From Candidatus Omnitrophota bacterium (lineage in GTDB: Bacteria; Omnitrophota; Gorgyraeia; Zapsychrales; Zapsychraceae): DNA of 54,858 nt. Under the pieces are notes generated by a model, which was not told where the DNA came from, searched no databases, and was given only the letters and a program-made list of their open reading frames with translations. The position numbers and the translations under genes are program-made. This document shows, in pieces, positions 8,041 through 15,832 of this stretch; position 1 is the first letter of the stretch; each line of letters starts with the position of its first letter. Location: positions 1 through 54,858 of the forward strand of contig JAGVNC010000043.1 of NCBI GenBank assembly GCA_020053475.1, written 5' to 3'.

Positions 8041-9861
8041 TTAATCGACAACGTAATCCGTCGGGAAGGGCTTTGTCATCAGCTCGGAGGTGGCGGGGTT
8101 TTCTTTAAGATGCGCAATGAGGGCATCGACCCCGATGCGCCGGTGATAAGCGCCCAGGCTTTCGCCCTTATTGGCGTTCTTTTTATAAAATTTGAATAAT
8201 GTGTCGATCACAATCGCGCATTTTTCGCGAGGGACAGAGCGAAGGTACATGGCGTTGCCGTCGCTTGCGATCAGCGGCGTGCCTTGGAAGCGAGCTGTTT
8301 CATCGCCGAAGAGTTTAAACTGATACCGATCTACCCCTGAACCGACAAGCCCGATCGATTTGGTAGCCGGACGAAAGCACTGACGTTCACACCCGGTGAT
8401 GCCAATCGATTCCGCCATGCCACCCCAGCCCATCGTTTCAAGTTCATCGATGAGATAAGGCTCAAATTTTTCCGAATCGGTGTATGTTAAGCGGCACGTA
8501 TCGCGGCCAACGCAAGCCCCGGAAAGAAGGCGTAATGTTGAATAGGCTTTACCGTTTCTTTCCCCAAATCCATATTTTGCCAAGTCGGCTTCAAAATCTT
8601 TTTTGGACGCTTCGGGAATATTGACGAACAAAGCGTCCTGATTGGGCGTAATCAGGACTTCAATGGGATATTTATTCATGATGTCGCGCATCATCGTTTG
8701 TAATTTTCCGTTAGGCCCATAGTCGGTGATGCGGCCGTTTTCGATAAACGCGCCATACGCCCAAAGCCCGTTGGACGGTTGTTTAGTCCAACCAAGGTGC
8801 AGATGACGACCGCCATAATCAAGGTTCTCATTTGGTTTTTGCAAAGGAAACCCTACCATCGCGCTGACTTGATCGCGGTACCAATCGATCCCCATTTTTT
8901 TCACTACATATTTAACGCGGGCCCACCAGCGATTTTGCCGGTCGCCCCATTCTTGCTGGACTTTGACAACCGCATCCAAAACTTGGAGGAGCCGCGTTTC
9001 ATCAATTTGGCACAAGGGGAGCCCCAGAGCCGCAATGGTTGGTTTCCCATTGCGCTCGCCTTGGCCGCCACCGACGTAAATTTGGAATTTGGTGACTTTG
9101 CCGTTTTCCACAACTGGTGCCACCGATAAATCATTGGTACGCAACTCAACACAATTGTCCGGGACAAGTTTACCTGTTTTCGGATCTTTATGAATGGCAG
9201 AGAGAGCGATCTTAAATTTACGATTTAACAAACTGGGGCCGTATTCGAACGACTGCTCAGGGTTGCGCACGTATTTTGGGTCGATCGCGAAAATTTTAAT
9301 GAAAGGTTCCAATGGCAATTGGAAGTAAAGCCCCAGTTTTTGGGCCCAGGCATGCGCATTGTACACATCTGAAAAGCGCGAGAAAGGGCATCCCATGACA
9401 TTGCGGGTATTATCGCCGCCACCATTCAAACTGTTGTATCCGGATTCGGCGATGCGTTTAACAATTTCACCGACATGTTCTTTTTGAATCCAGTGAAATT
9501 GGATATTCTGACGGGTGGTCAGACGGATAGAAGGGTGCCCATCAGTGTCTTTAGTATATTTTTGCGATAACTCTTCAATGATGTTCCACTGTCCGCGGTT
9601 GAGAGGCCCGCCACCGGGGATACTAATGCGGATCATGTACATCCAATCCTTTTCTTCGCCGGTTTTGGCGCGGTCAAATTCAAGATAAATGCCTAAGGAT
9701 TTGGCCAGTTGTTCGGTTTCCCAGGCAATCTCCGGTTTGATTGGATCATTGAATTCATCTTTGATCTGCTGTTGGCGCAAATGGGCCGTTAACTTATTGT
9801 TTTCCTCACGGGAAAAATCAATGCGCGGTGTCTGAAAATTGGGGTCTAATGGTTTTTTCAT
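8041..9861 (-). CDS. Ferredoxin-dependent sulfite/nitrite reductase (siroheme, 4Fe-4S)
   Basis: 606-residue siroheme enzyme that reduces sulfite to sulfide or nitrite to ammonia with six electrons from ferredoxin. The cluster and siroheme ligands are intact: C450 and C456 in CVGRDTC, C491 and C495 in CERQC. The substrate-binding half-repeat TTRQNIQFHWI and NVMGCPFSRFSD are also present. No flavoprotein domain is fused, so ferredoxin is the likely donor; the reductase gene at 6513 could supply it. Sulfite and nitrite specificity cannot be told apart by eye. It has its own promoter. Confidence 0.92.
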   Translation of the reverse strand: MKKPLDPNFQTPRIDFSREENNKLTAHLRQQQIKDEFNDPIKPEIAWETEQLAKSLGIYLEFDRAKTGEEKDWMYMIRISIPGGGPLNRGQWNIIEELSQKYTKDTDGHPSIRLTTRQNIQFHWIQKEHVGEIVKRIAESGYNSLNGGGDNTRNVMGCPFSRFSDVYNAHAWAQKLGLYFQLPLEPFIKIFAIDPKYVRNPEQSFEYGPSLLNRKFKIALSAIHKDPKTGKLVPDNCVELRTNDLSVAPVVENGKVTKFQIYVGGGQGERNGKPTIAALGLPLCQIDETRLLQVLDAVVKVQQEWGDRQNRWWARVKYVVKKMGIDWYRDQVSAMVGFPLQKPNENLDYGGRHLHLGWTKQPSNGLWAYGAFIENGRITDYGPNGKLQTMMRDIMNKYPIEVLITPNQDALFVNIPEASKKDFEADLAKYGFGERNGKAYSTLRLLSGACVGRDTCRLTYTDSEKFEPYLIDELETMGWGGMAESIGITGCERQCFRPATKSIGLVGSGVDRYQFKLFGDETARFQGTPLIASDGNAMYLRSVPREKCAIVIDTLFKFYKKNANKGESLGAYHRRIGVDALIAHLKENPATSELMTKPFPTDYVVD

Positions 9862-9914
9862 GGTGGTTAAGGGTCCGAGGAAAGGGATTTATTCCCGCCT
9901 GACGAATTTTATTA

Positions 9915-9920
9915 TATAAT
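9915..9920 (+). promoter_or_regulatory. Possible -10 element for the radical SAM gene
   Basis: A perfect TATAAT lies 42 bp before the ATG at 9963, with only a weak -35 (TTCCCG, 9892-9897, 17 bp spacing). It overlaps the back-to-back promoter of the siroheme reductase gene, so the two transcripts would start within about 20 bp of each other. Confidence 0.4.
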
Positions 9921-9946
9921 AATATCCGATAGGGGGTGAATGTCAA
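9919..9946 (-). promoter_or_regulatory. Promoter for the siroheme reductase gene
   Basis: On the minus strand: TTGACA (9946-9941), 16 bp spacer, TATTAT (9924-9919). The predicted start is near 9912, giving a leader of about 50 bases before ATG 9861. I see no recognisable riboswitch in that leader. Confidence 0.65.
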
Positions 9947-9962
9947 TCTTTTTTGCCAATGA

Positions 9963-11057
9963 ATGATGAAAATTACTGATCAAGAACAGGATTATGTCGG
10001 CCGCTGGTGGCACAAGCAGGAAGACGGGCGGATTTTATGTACCCTTTGTCCTCGGGCTTGTATGTTGCAAGAAGGGCAGCGGGGGTTTTGTTTTGTCCGC
10101 CAAAATATTGGCGGGAAGATGGTGTTGACGACCTACGGCCGCAGCAGTGGATTTTGTATTGATCCTGTCGAGAAAAAACCTCTTAATCATTTCTATCCCG
10201 GGACAAGTATCCTTTCCTTTGGGACCGCCGGATGCAATCTGGGGTGTAAATTCTGCCAAAATTGGAATATCAGCAAATCTAAAGAGTGGGATCGGTTGAC
10301 CGATCAAGCTTCGCCTGAAAAAATTGCCCGTGTCGCGAAATCCCTTGGCTGCCGTAGTGTTGCGTTCACTTACAATGACCCGGTTATTTTTGCTGAATAC
10401 GCGATGGACGTAGCCGATGCCTGCCGTGCCCAGGGGGTCAACGCCGTGGCCGTTACGGCTGGGTACATGACGGATGAATCTCGCCCGGAATTTTATAGCC
10501 ACATGGATGCGGCGAATGTGGATCTCAAAGGCTTTACGGAAGATTTTTATCAACGACTTACCCTAAGCCATTTACAGCCTGTCTTAGATACGCTTGTTTA
10601 TCTCAACCATCAAACAAATGTTTGGTTTGAAATCACAACACTGTTGATCCCGGGAGAGAATGACAGTGACCAAGAAATCCATGCGATGAGCGAATGGATC
10701 ATGGCCAATTTAGGGCCGGATGTTCCGCTACATTTTACCGCTTTTCATCCCGATTTTCGCATGACCGATCATCCTCACACGCCAGCCGTGACATTGACTC
10801 GAGCGCGTAACATCGCCTTGTCCAAAGGGTTGCGCTATGTTTATACCGGGAATGTTCATGACCCACAAGGGTCCAGCACCTATTGCTATCAATGCAAACG
10901 CCGCATTGTCGAGCGGGACTGGTACGTTTTGGGCGAATACCACATCAAAAACGGCTGTTGCCAGTATTGCCAGGCGCCGATTGCCGGTCATTTTGAAGAC
11001 TGGCCCGGAACGTGGGGAGCGAAGCGCTTGCCTGTCCAATTATCCGAGTTCCCTTAG
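9963..11057 (+). CDS. amrS: AmrS-like radical SAM protein (AmmeMemoRadiSam family)
   Basis: 364-residue radical SAM protein of the PflA-related AmrS family. The 4Fe-4S/SAM motif CNLGCKFC places cysteines at 91, 95 and 98. An N-terminal cysteine cluster (CTLCPRAC, C26/C29/C33, and C43) and a C-terminal zinc-ribbon-like pair (CYQC, CCQYC) complete the family layout. The usual partners AMMECR1 and Memo are not in this window, so the operon context gives no help. The biochemical reaction is not settled. Two start codons lie in tandem (9963, 9966). Confidence 0.88.
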   Translation: MMKITDQEQDYVGRWWHKQEDGRILCTLCPRACMLQEGQRGFCFVRQNIGGKMVLTTYGRSSGFCIDPVEKKPLNHFYPGTSILSFGTAGCNLGCKFCQNWNISKSKEWDRLTDQASPEKIARVAKSLGCRSVAFTYNDPVIFAEYAMDVADACRAQGVNAVAVTAGYMTDESRPEFYSHMDAANVDLKGFTEDFYQRLTLSHLQPVLDTLVYLNHQTNVWFEITTLLIPGENDSDQEIHAMSEWIMANLGPDVPLHFTAFHPDFRMTDHPHTPAVTLTRARNIALSKGLRYVYTGNVHDPQGSSTYCYQCKRRIVERDWYVLGEYHIKNGCCQYCQAPIAGHFEDWPGTWGAKRLPVQLSEFP

Positions 11058-11111
11058 GAATTTCGTCTTTAAGGAAATGCAAAAAAAACTTTTAAATTAT
11101 TGAAAAGCCAC

Positions 11112-11117
11112 TATACT
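11112..11117 (+). promoter_or_regulatory. Possible -10 element for the CBS-domain gene
   Basis: TATACT with a poor -35 (TTTTAA, 11090-11095, 16 bp spacing), about 110 bp before the CBS start. The transcript would include the leader repeat at 11185-11219. Confidence 0.35.
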
Positions 11118-11184
11118 TAAGGAAAGCAAAAAAGCTTCAAAGTTCCAACGTTTTTTAAAAGATGTTAAATGCTGCCGGGGCACG

Positions 11185-11219
11185 GATTTCAATAATAAAC
11201 ATTTAGGAAATATCGGAGG
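11185..11219 (+). repeat. Leader repeat, copy 1 (before the CBS gene)
   Basis: 35 bp that match 42802-42836, in front of atpD, at 31 positions without gaps; weaker similarity (12 of 20) continues upstream. Both copies end in ATCGGAGG, the ribosome site of the following gene. It may be an RNA or protein target that ties two unrelated genes together. Confidence 0.75.
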
Positions 11220-11228
11220 ATGATGCGC

Positions 11229-11636
11229 ATGATTCCTGTGAAGTCTGTTATGACAACGAACGTTATTTTTGTCCGGCCGGAAACTCCCATTTATGAAGCC
11301 CTGGATATTTTGAGCAATAAAAAAATCAGCGGAGTGCCTGTGGTCAATGACCAGATGGAAGTCGTTGGGATCCTTTCCGAAAAGGATGTCTTGCAACTGT
11401 TGATTGATAAAGCTTTGGACGTAAAATCAACCGTTGATAACTACATGACACGGGAAGTGGTGAGTTTTACAGAAGAAGATGATATCGTGGCGATTTGTAA
11501 ATTTTTTATCCGTAGTTATATCCGCCGGGTCCCGATTGTCCGCGACAGCAAGCTGGTCGGGATCGTCAGCCGACGGGACATTGTCAACGTGATTTTGGAA
11601 GCCAAAAGCAAAATGTCGCCGCTGCGCTATGCCTAG
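11229..11636 (+). CDS. CBS-domain pair protein
   Basis: About 135 residues consisting of two CBS motifs, a module that usually senses adenine nucleotides. CBS1 starts VKSVMTTNVIFVRPETP and CBS2 starts VDNYMTREVVSFTEEDD; each ends with the typical VGILS/VGIVS strand and a D-containing helix. There is no attached enzyme or transporter domain. Three ATGs are possible (11220, 11223, 11229); GGAGG at 11215-11219 gives the best spacing to 11229 (9 bp), which yields the common MIPVKSVM start. The leader is shared with atpD, which suggests coordinated control with ATP synthase; this is inference. Confidence 0.87.
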   Translation: MIPVKSVMTTNVIFVRPETPIYEALDILSNKKISGVPVVNDQMEVVGILSEKDVLQLLIDKALDVKSTVDNYMTREVVSFTEEDDIVAICKFFIRSYIRRVPIVRDSKLVGIVSRRDIVNVILEAKSKMSPLRYA

Positions 11637-11889
11637 ACGGTTTTTTAATGACGTAGATCCATTTATGTCTGCCAAAGAAACAGGTCCTCATCTTAACCCT
11701 GTCGTTTCAGCCTTTAACAAAATCCTCGACAGCAAGATCGCCGGCACGGCGGGGATCGTTTATCCTCGGGGCCCGGGATTGATCGATAAAATCAAACCCT
11801 TAGGGTACGCTTTTTTGGTTGTTTCACAGCCTCATGCCCAAGAGAATGCCGCTAACGAGGATTTCGCCTTTGATGATACAGAAACGTAA
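11629..11889 (+). CDS. Small hypothetical protein after the CBS gene
   Basis: Up to 86 residues from ATG 11629, which overlaps the CBS stop by 8 bases; ATG 11665 would give 74 residues. I recognise no domain. The sequence has a hydrophobic middle (LGYAFLVVSQP) and an acidic C-terminus (ANEDFAFDDTET), with no signal peptide or transmembrane helix evident. No ribosome site is visible, so expression would rely on coupling to the CBS gene. It fills the space up to the SOD leader, which gives mild support for its being real. Confidence 0.5.
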   Translation: MPRRFFNDVDPFMSAKETGPHLNPVVSAFNKILDSKIAGTAGIVYPRGPGLIDKIKPLGYAFLVVSQPHAQENAANEDFAFDDTET

Positions 11890-11894
11890 CCAAC

Positions 11895-11921
11895 AAATGT
11901 TTTTAAAAAGTTTTAACATTT
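11895..11921 (+). promoter_or_regulatory. Inverted repeat just before the SOD ribosome site
   Basis: AAATGTT (11895-11901) and AACATTT (11915-11921) form perfect 7 bp arms around 13 AT-rich bases. It ends a few bases before AAGGAG of the SOD gene. It could be an operator or a weak leader hairpin, or chance in AT-rich DNA. Confidence 0.35.
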
Positions 11922-11935
11922 AACAAGGAGTTCCA

Positions 11936-12583
11936 ATGAACACGAAGAAAAGATGGATAATCATGTTCTTGAGTATCGGTTTTACTTTCGCAGGATTCAA
12001 TAATGTCTTTGCCCAAAACGAGATTCTCCCCCCGGGCATTCCTGCGCAAGATAATTCCGTGATGAATGAAGAAATGATTCTCGAAGAAATGGCTCAGGAA
12101 GGTGGAATGGTTGAAGAGGTTGTCATTGCACTACAAGCGACTGCCGCAATTGCCGGAACCGCCGAAGGTTCACCGATGACGGGGATGGTGGAGTTTTATG
12201 AAGAACCCAATGGGTTAAGGGTAGAGGCTCAAATTGCCAATGCTCCGGCGGGTACGCATGGATTTCATATTCATGAACATGGCAGTTGTGATGATGAAGG
12301 GAAAGCCGCTGGCGGCCATTTCAATCCTGCCGGTGTTCCGCATGGCCTGCTTGCACGCGATGGAGAAGATGCCGCTCATGCCGGGGATTTAGGGAATATT
12401 ATCATTAATGAAAATGGGCAGGGGGTATTGACCGGCTTTTTACCAGGGGTACGCGTCCAGGGCGGGAATATTAACGTCGCTGGTTTGGCTGTGATCCTCC
12501 ATGAAAAAGAGGATGATTTTGGCCAGCCGACAGGAAACGCCGGCGGGCGTATCGGTTGCGGGATTATTTCGCTAGCGCAATAA
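11936..12583 (+). CDS. sodC: Secreted Cu/Zn superoxide dismutase
   Basis: Periplasmic enzyme that dismutates superoxide. 215 residues: signal peptide (about 1-26, ending VFAQ), an acidic linker of roughly 40 residues, then the SOD domain. All metal ligands can be located: the two histidines of FHIHEHG, the bridging and zinc histidines in GGHFNP, PHG and AHAGDLGN with its aspartate, and the last copper histidine in ILHEKEDD. The disulfide cysteines (HGSC, GCGII) and the active-site arginine (GGRIGCG) are also kept. A good ribosome site (AAGGAG) precedes the ATG. This fits exposure to oxygen. Confidence 0.95.
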   Translation: MNTKKRWIIMFLSIGFTFAGFNNVFAQNEILPPGIPAQDNSVMNEEMILEEMAQEGGMVEEVVIALQATAAIAGTAEGSPMTGMVEFYEEPNGLRVEAQIANAPAGTHGFHIHEHGSCDDEGKAAGGHFNPAGVPHGLLARDGEDAAHAGDLGNIIINENGQGVLTGFLPGVRVQGGNINVAGLAVILHEKEDDFGQPTGNAGGRIGCGIISLAQ

Positions 12584-12611
12584 ATTTAATCCTCAGGACA
12601 ATCTTTTTATT

Positions 12612-13154
12612 ATGCAATTCTCACCTGAAAAATCCGTCCTTTTGATCATTGATGTCCAGGGCAACCTTGCCTACAAGATGCATGAGAAAGACAAGTTGTT
12701 TCATAATCTTACCGGCCTTATTAAAGCCGCTCAAATATTAGAGATTCCGGTTGTTTATACTGAAGAAGCCCCAGAAAAGATAGGGAAGACTGTTCCCGAG
12801 ATGGCCCATCTTCTGGGTGGTGTTCCGCATTTCTCTAAAGATACATTCAGTTGCTGTGGTGAGCCTGCTTTTTTTACGCACCTCAAATCTTTTAAACGCA
12901 AACAAGTCATTGTGGCCGGGATTGAAACGCATGTCTGTGTTTTTCAGACGGCGCTCGATCTGGTTAAAAATAAATACGACGTGCAAGTTGTGGGTGATGC
13001 CGTGTCTTCCCGGATGGAGCAGAATAAAGAAATCGCCCTGGCCCGTCTGCGCCAAGAAAGCGTGACGATTACCTGCGTTGAAATGCTTGTCATGGAACTT
13101 CTTCGCACGAGTCAACATGAAAAGTTTAGGGATGTGTTGAGATTGATAAAATAA
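12612..13154 (+). CDS. Isochorismatase-like cysteine hydrolase
   Basis: 180-residue alpha/beta hydrolase of the isochorismatase/nicotinamidase superfamily. The catalytic triad is in place: D14 (LIIDVQ), K76 (FSKDTFS) and C109 (GIETHVCV). Length and motif spacing fit the YcaC-like branch of unknown substrate, and the neighbours do not help. It starts 28 bp after the SOD gene with only a weak, distant AGGA site. It is followed by a palindrome-rich intergenic region. Confidence 0.86.
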   Translation: MQFSPEKSVLLIIDVQGNLAYKMHEKDKLFHNLTGLIKAAQILEIPVVYTEEAPEKIGKTVPEMAHLLGGVPHFSKDTFSCCGEPAFFTHLKSFKRKQVIVAGIETHVCVFQTALDLVKNKYDVQVVGDAVSSRMEQNKEIALARLRQESVTITCVEMLVMELLRTSQHEKFRDVLRLIK

Positions 13155-13160
13155 AAATTC

Positions 13161-13290
13161 GTCGCTCGTTTCTCGCCGCTTGTCCCGTGGAAGGCAAAGC
13201 CTTCCCGGGATTTTAAATCCCTGAAATCGCTTTGCGATTTCAGGGGATCGCTAGCAAAATTTGAGCGGCGATAGACAAGCGACGAGCGAC
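13161..13290. repeat. Nested palindrome cluster between the hydrolase gene and acs
   Basis: The outer arms GTCGCTCGT (13161-13169) and ACGAGCGAC (13282-13290) match perfectly. Inside them TCGCCGCT (13173-13180) matches AGCGGCGA (13264-13271), and CGCTTGTC (13177-13184) matches GACAAGCG (13274-13281). The centre holds three more hairpins: AAGGC-AAA-GCCTT (13191-13203), GGGATTTTAAATCCC (13207-13221) and CTGAAATCGC-TTT-GCGATTTCAG (13221-13243). The whole forms a 130 bp cruciform-like unit with no coding sequence, resembling a small non-autonomous element. Confidence 0.75.
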
Positions 13291-13308
13291 TTATTAAAGG
13301 AGTTCCCC

Positions 13309-15267
13309 ATGCCCCCCAAATCCAGCGCCTTAAGCAACACAATGGTTGACGCTTTGTTAGAAGAGCATCGGATCTTTAAGCCGAGTGCCGATTTCAAGAA
13401 AAAGGCTTTTGTTAAAGATGTTTCTATTTACGAAAAGGCCGCCAAAGATCCGGAAAAGTACTGGGCCGAGTGCGCCAAGCGCCTGGATTGGGTTAAGCCG
13501 TGGAGCAAAGTGCTCGAATGGAAGCCACCGTTTGCGAAATGGTTCGTCGGCGGGAAATTAAACGCCAGTTACAACTGTCTGGATCGGCACATTAAAAATG
13601 GTTTAGGGAAAAAGACCGCCATCCTGTGGGAAGGTGAACCTGGCGATTCACTGAAAATTACTTATGAAGAAGCCTCTAAGGCCGTCAATAAATTGGCCAA
13701 TGCCATGAAATCGTTAGGAATTAAAAAAGGCGATCGCGTGGCGATTTATATGCCGATGATTCCCGAAGCCGCGTACGCGATGCTTGCCTGCGCGCGGATT
13801 GGAGCGGTGCATACGGTTGTCTTCGGCGGATTCAGCGCGGAAGCGTTGCGCGAGAGGATCAATGACGCTCAAGCCAAACTACTCATGACTTCTGACGGCG
13901 GGTTCCGCCGGGGGAAAATCTTGCCTTTGAAAGACACCTCTGACCAGGCCGTGGAGGATTGCGCGTCGATTAAGAATGTGATTGTCGTCAAACGCACCAA
14001 AAATAATGTGGAAATGAAGCGGGGCCGCGACCATTGGTATCACGAACTTGTGGCCAAAGAAAAAGATGTATGCGCGCCGGAGCCCATGGATGTCGAGGAC
14101 ATGTTGTTTATTCTTTATACCTCTGGGACAACGGGGAAACCAAAGGGGATCATGCACACGACCGGCGGTTATATGGTTGGGGCGGACACGACGACCCAAA
14201 TGGTGTTTGACCTGCGCGACGACGATGTTTTCTGGTGCACGGCGGATATCGGCTGGGTCACCGGGCACACTTACTTTGTGTACGGCCCGATGTCGAATGC
14301 GGCAACGCAGGTGATGTACGAGGGCACGCCGGACCATCCCGAACGCGACCGTTTTTGGAAGATCATCGAAAAATACAAAGTCACGATTTTTTATACCGCA
14401 CCGACGGCGATCCGTTCGTTTATGAAATGGGGAACGCAGTGGCCGGAGAATTGTCATTTGTCATCGTTGCGGTTGTTGGGAAGTGTCGGTGAGCCGATCA
14501 ACCCCGAGGCGTGGATGTGGTATTACACCCACATCGGGAAGGAACAATGCCCGATTGTGGACACGTGGTGGCAGACCGAGACGGGATGCATTATGATTTC
14601 AGCCCTGCCAGGAATCACTGATTTAAAACCTGGGTCCGCGACAAGGCCTTTGCCGGGCGTCAATGTCGTCATCCTTGATGATGATGGAAAAGAAATTCAG
14701 CAGGGCGGCGGGATTTTAGGAATTACTCAACCTTGGCCGTCGATGTTGCGCGGGATTTGGGGCGACCCGGAGCGTTACAAGCAGACATACTGGAGCCGCT
14801 GGCCGGGGATTTATTTCCCCGGAGATGGGGTCAAGCGCGACAAGGACGGATTTTTGTGGCTCTTGGGCCGGGTCGATGACATTATGCTCGTGGCCGGGCA
14901 CAATATTTCAACGATGGAAGTGGAAAGCGCCCTTGTTGACCATCCCAGCGTGGCCGAATCCGCGGTTGTTGGGATCAGCGATGCCATCAAAGGCCAGGCG
15001 ATTGCAGGATTCGTCATTTTAAAAGAAGGGAATAAGCCAAGCGATGACATGATCAAGACGTTAAAAGAACATGTCGCCAAGAAAATTGGCGCCATCGCCC
15101 GCCCGGAGAAAATCCTTTTTACCCCGGAACTTCCTAAAACCCGTTCCGGCAAAATCATGCGCCGGCTCTTGCGCGATATCGCCGAAGGCCGCGCGCTGGG
15201 TGACGTCACCACTCTCGCCGACGTTGCCGTTGTGCAGAATTTGAAAGAGAAATACGAAGAGGCGTAG
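13309..15267 (+). CDS. acs: Acetyl-CoA synthetase (AMP-forming)
   Basis: Activates acetate to acetyl-CoA through acetyl-AMP. 652 residues from ATG 13309, which has AAAGGAG 6 bp upstream; an upstream in-frame TTG (13261) would add 16 residues encoded by the repeat and is unlikely. The ATP-binding motif [11 protein letters not shown], the [13 protein letters not shown] region and the C-terminal motif [11 protein letters not shown] are all present. K615 in that last motif is the lysine normally acetylated to switch Acs off. A sirtuin gene that could reverse this lies 2.2 kb downstream. Confidence 0.96.
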   Translation: MPPKSSALSNTMVDALLEEHRIFKPSADFKKKAFVKDVSIYEKAAKDPEKYWAECAKRLDWVKPWSKVLEWKPPFAKWFVGGKLNASYNCLDRHIKNGLGKKTAILWEGEPGDSLKITYEEASKAVNKLANAMKSLGIKKGDRVAIYMPMIPEAAYAMLACARIGAVHTVVFGGFSAEALRERINDAQAKLLMTSDGGFRRGKILPLKDTSDQAVEDCASIKNVIVVKRTKNNVEMKRGRDHWYHELVAKEKDVCAPEPMDVEDMLFILYTSGTTGKPKGIMHTTGGYMVGADTTTQMVFDLRDDDVFWCTADIGWVTGHTYFVYGPMSNAATQVMYEGTPDHPERDRFWKIIEKYKVTIFYTAPTAIRSFMKWGTQWPENCHLSSLRLLGSVGEPINPEAWMWYYTHIGKEQCPIVDTWWQTETGCIMISALPGITDLKPGSATRPLPGVNVVILDDDGKEIQQGGGILGITQPWPSMLRGIWGDPERYKQTYWSRWPGIYFPGDGVKRDKDGFLWLLGRVDDIMLVAGHNISTMEVESALVDHPSVAESAVVGISDAIKGQAIAGFVILKEGNKPSDDMIKTLKEHVAKKIGAIARPEKILFTPELPKTRSGKIMRRLLRDIAEGRALGDVTTLADVAVVQNLKEKYEEA

Positions 15268-15270
15268 TTT

Positions 15271-15723
15271 ATGAATTTTTGGGACATCGATGAGGCCATT
15301 GCCCGATGGATGTATCGTTACGGGCGATTTCTTTTGAGAATATCATTGGCGATTATATTCATCTGGTTTGGGGCGCTTAAGGTTGTCAATATAAGCCCGG
15401 CGCAAGATTTGGTAACCAAAACCGTTTATTGGGTCGATCCCAAGGTGTTTATTCCTATTTTAGGGTATTGGGAAATTTTAATCGGCGTAGGGCTTTTGTT
15501 CCGCCGATTGATTCGTGTGGCGATATTTCTTTTGTTTTTACAAATGCCGGGAACAGTTTTGCCGTTATTTATTTTGCCGAATGTATGTTTTACGCAATTT
15601 CCTTTTGGCCTTACCATGGAAGGCCAGTATATTATCAAGAATCTTGTCTTGATCAGTGCGGCGCTTGTGATCGGCGGGACTGTCCGCGGCCGTGAGAACG
15701 CCGATCCATTGGTAAAAGTATAA
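15271..15723 (+). CDS. DoxX/YkgB-like membrane protein
   Basis: 150 residues with about four transmembrane helices. The N-terminal part has RISLAIIFIWFGALKVVNISPA, and a second block has GYWEILIGVGLLF; both look like the DoxX/DUF417 group of small quinone- or redox-linked membrane proteins. It begins 3 bp after the acs stop and is probably cotranscribed with it. The function is unknown, and the family assignment is by appearance. Confidence 0.7.
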   Translation: MNFWDIDEAIARWMYRYGRFLLRISLAIIFIWFGALKVVNISPAQDLVTKTVYWVDPKVFIPILGYWEILIGVGLLFRRLIRVAIFLLFLQMPGTVLPLFILPNVCFTQFPFGLTMEGQYIIKNLVLISAALVIGGTVRGRENADPLVKV

Positions 15724-15739
15724 GATTGGCATTGGCCAG

Positions 15740-15809
15740 ATTCTCGCCGCGCGGCGAGAATTGTAGTGTAAAACACTGAAGATTGAATTCGCGCCATTCC
15801 GCACGAATT
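15740..15809. repeat. Row of three palindromes upstream of the TPR protein
   Basis: A perfect 22 bp palindrome without a loop (ATTCTCGCCGC/GCGGCGAGAAT, 15740-15761) is followed by AGTGT-AAA-ACACT (15765-15777) and by AATTCG/CGAATT (15786-15791, 15804-15809). The first may terminate the acs transcript but lacks a T tract. TTCTCGCCGC also occurs in the 13161-13290 cluster, pointing to a shared origin. Confidence 0.65.
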
Positions 15810-15832
15810 GACATTTATCCAAATTGATCCTC

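Noticed and set aside
10035-10553. 172-codon minus-strand frame within the radical SAM gene
   Set aside because: Fully antisense to a well-supported gene and without a plausible start signal.
13879-14457. 192-codon minus-strand frame within acs
   Set aside because: Shadow of the acs codon pattern; peptide is rich in Arg/His with no domain.
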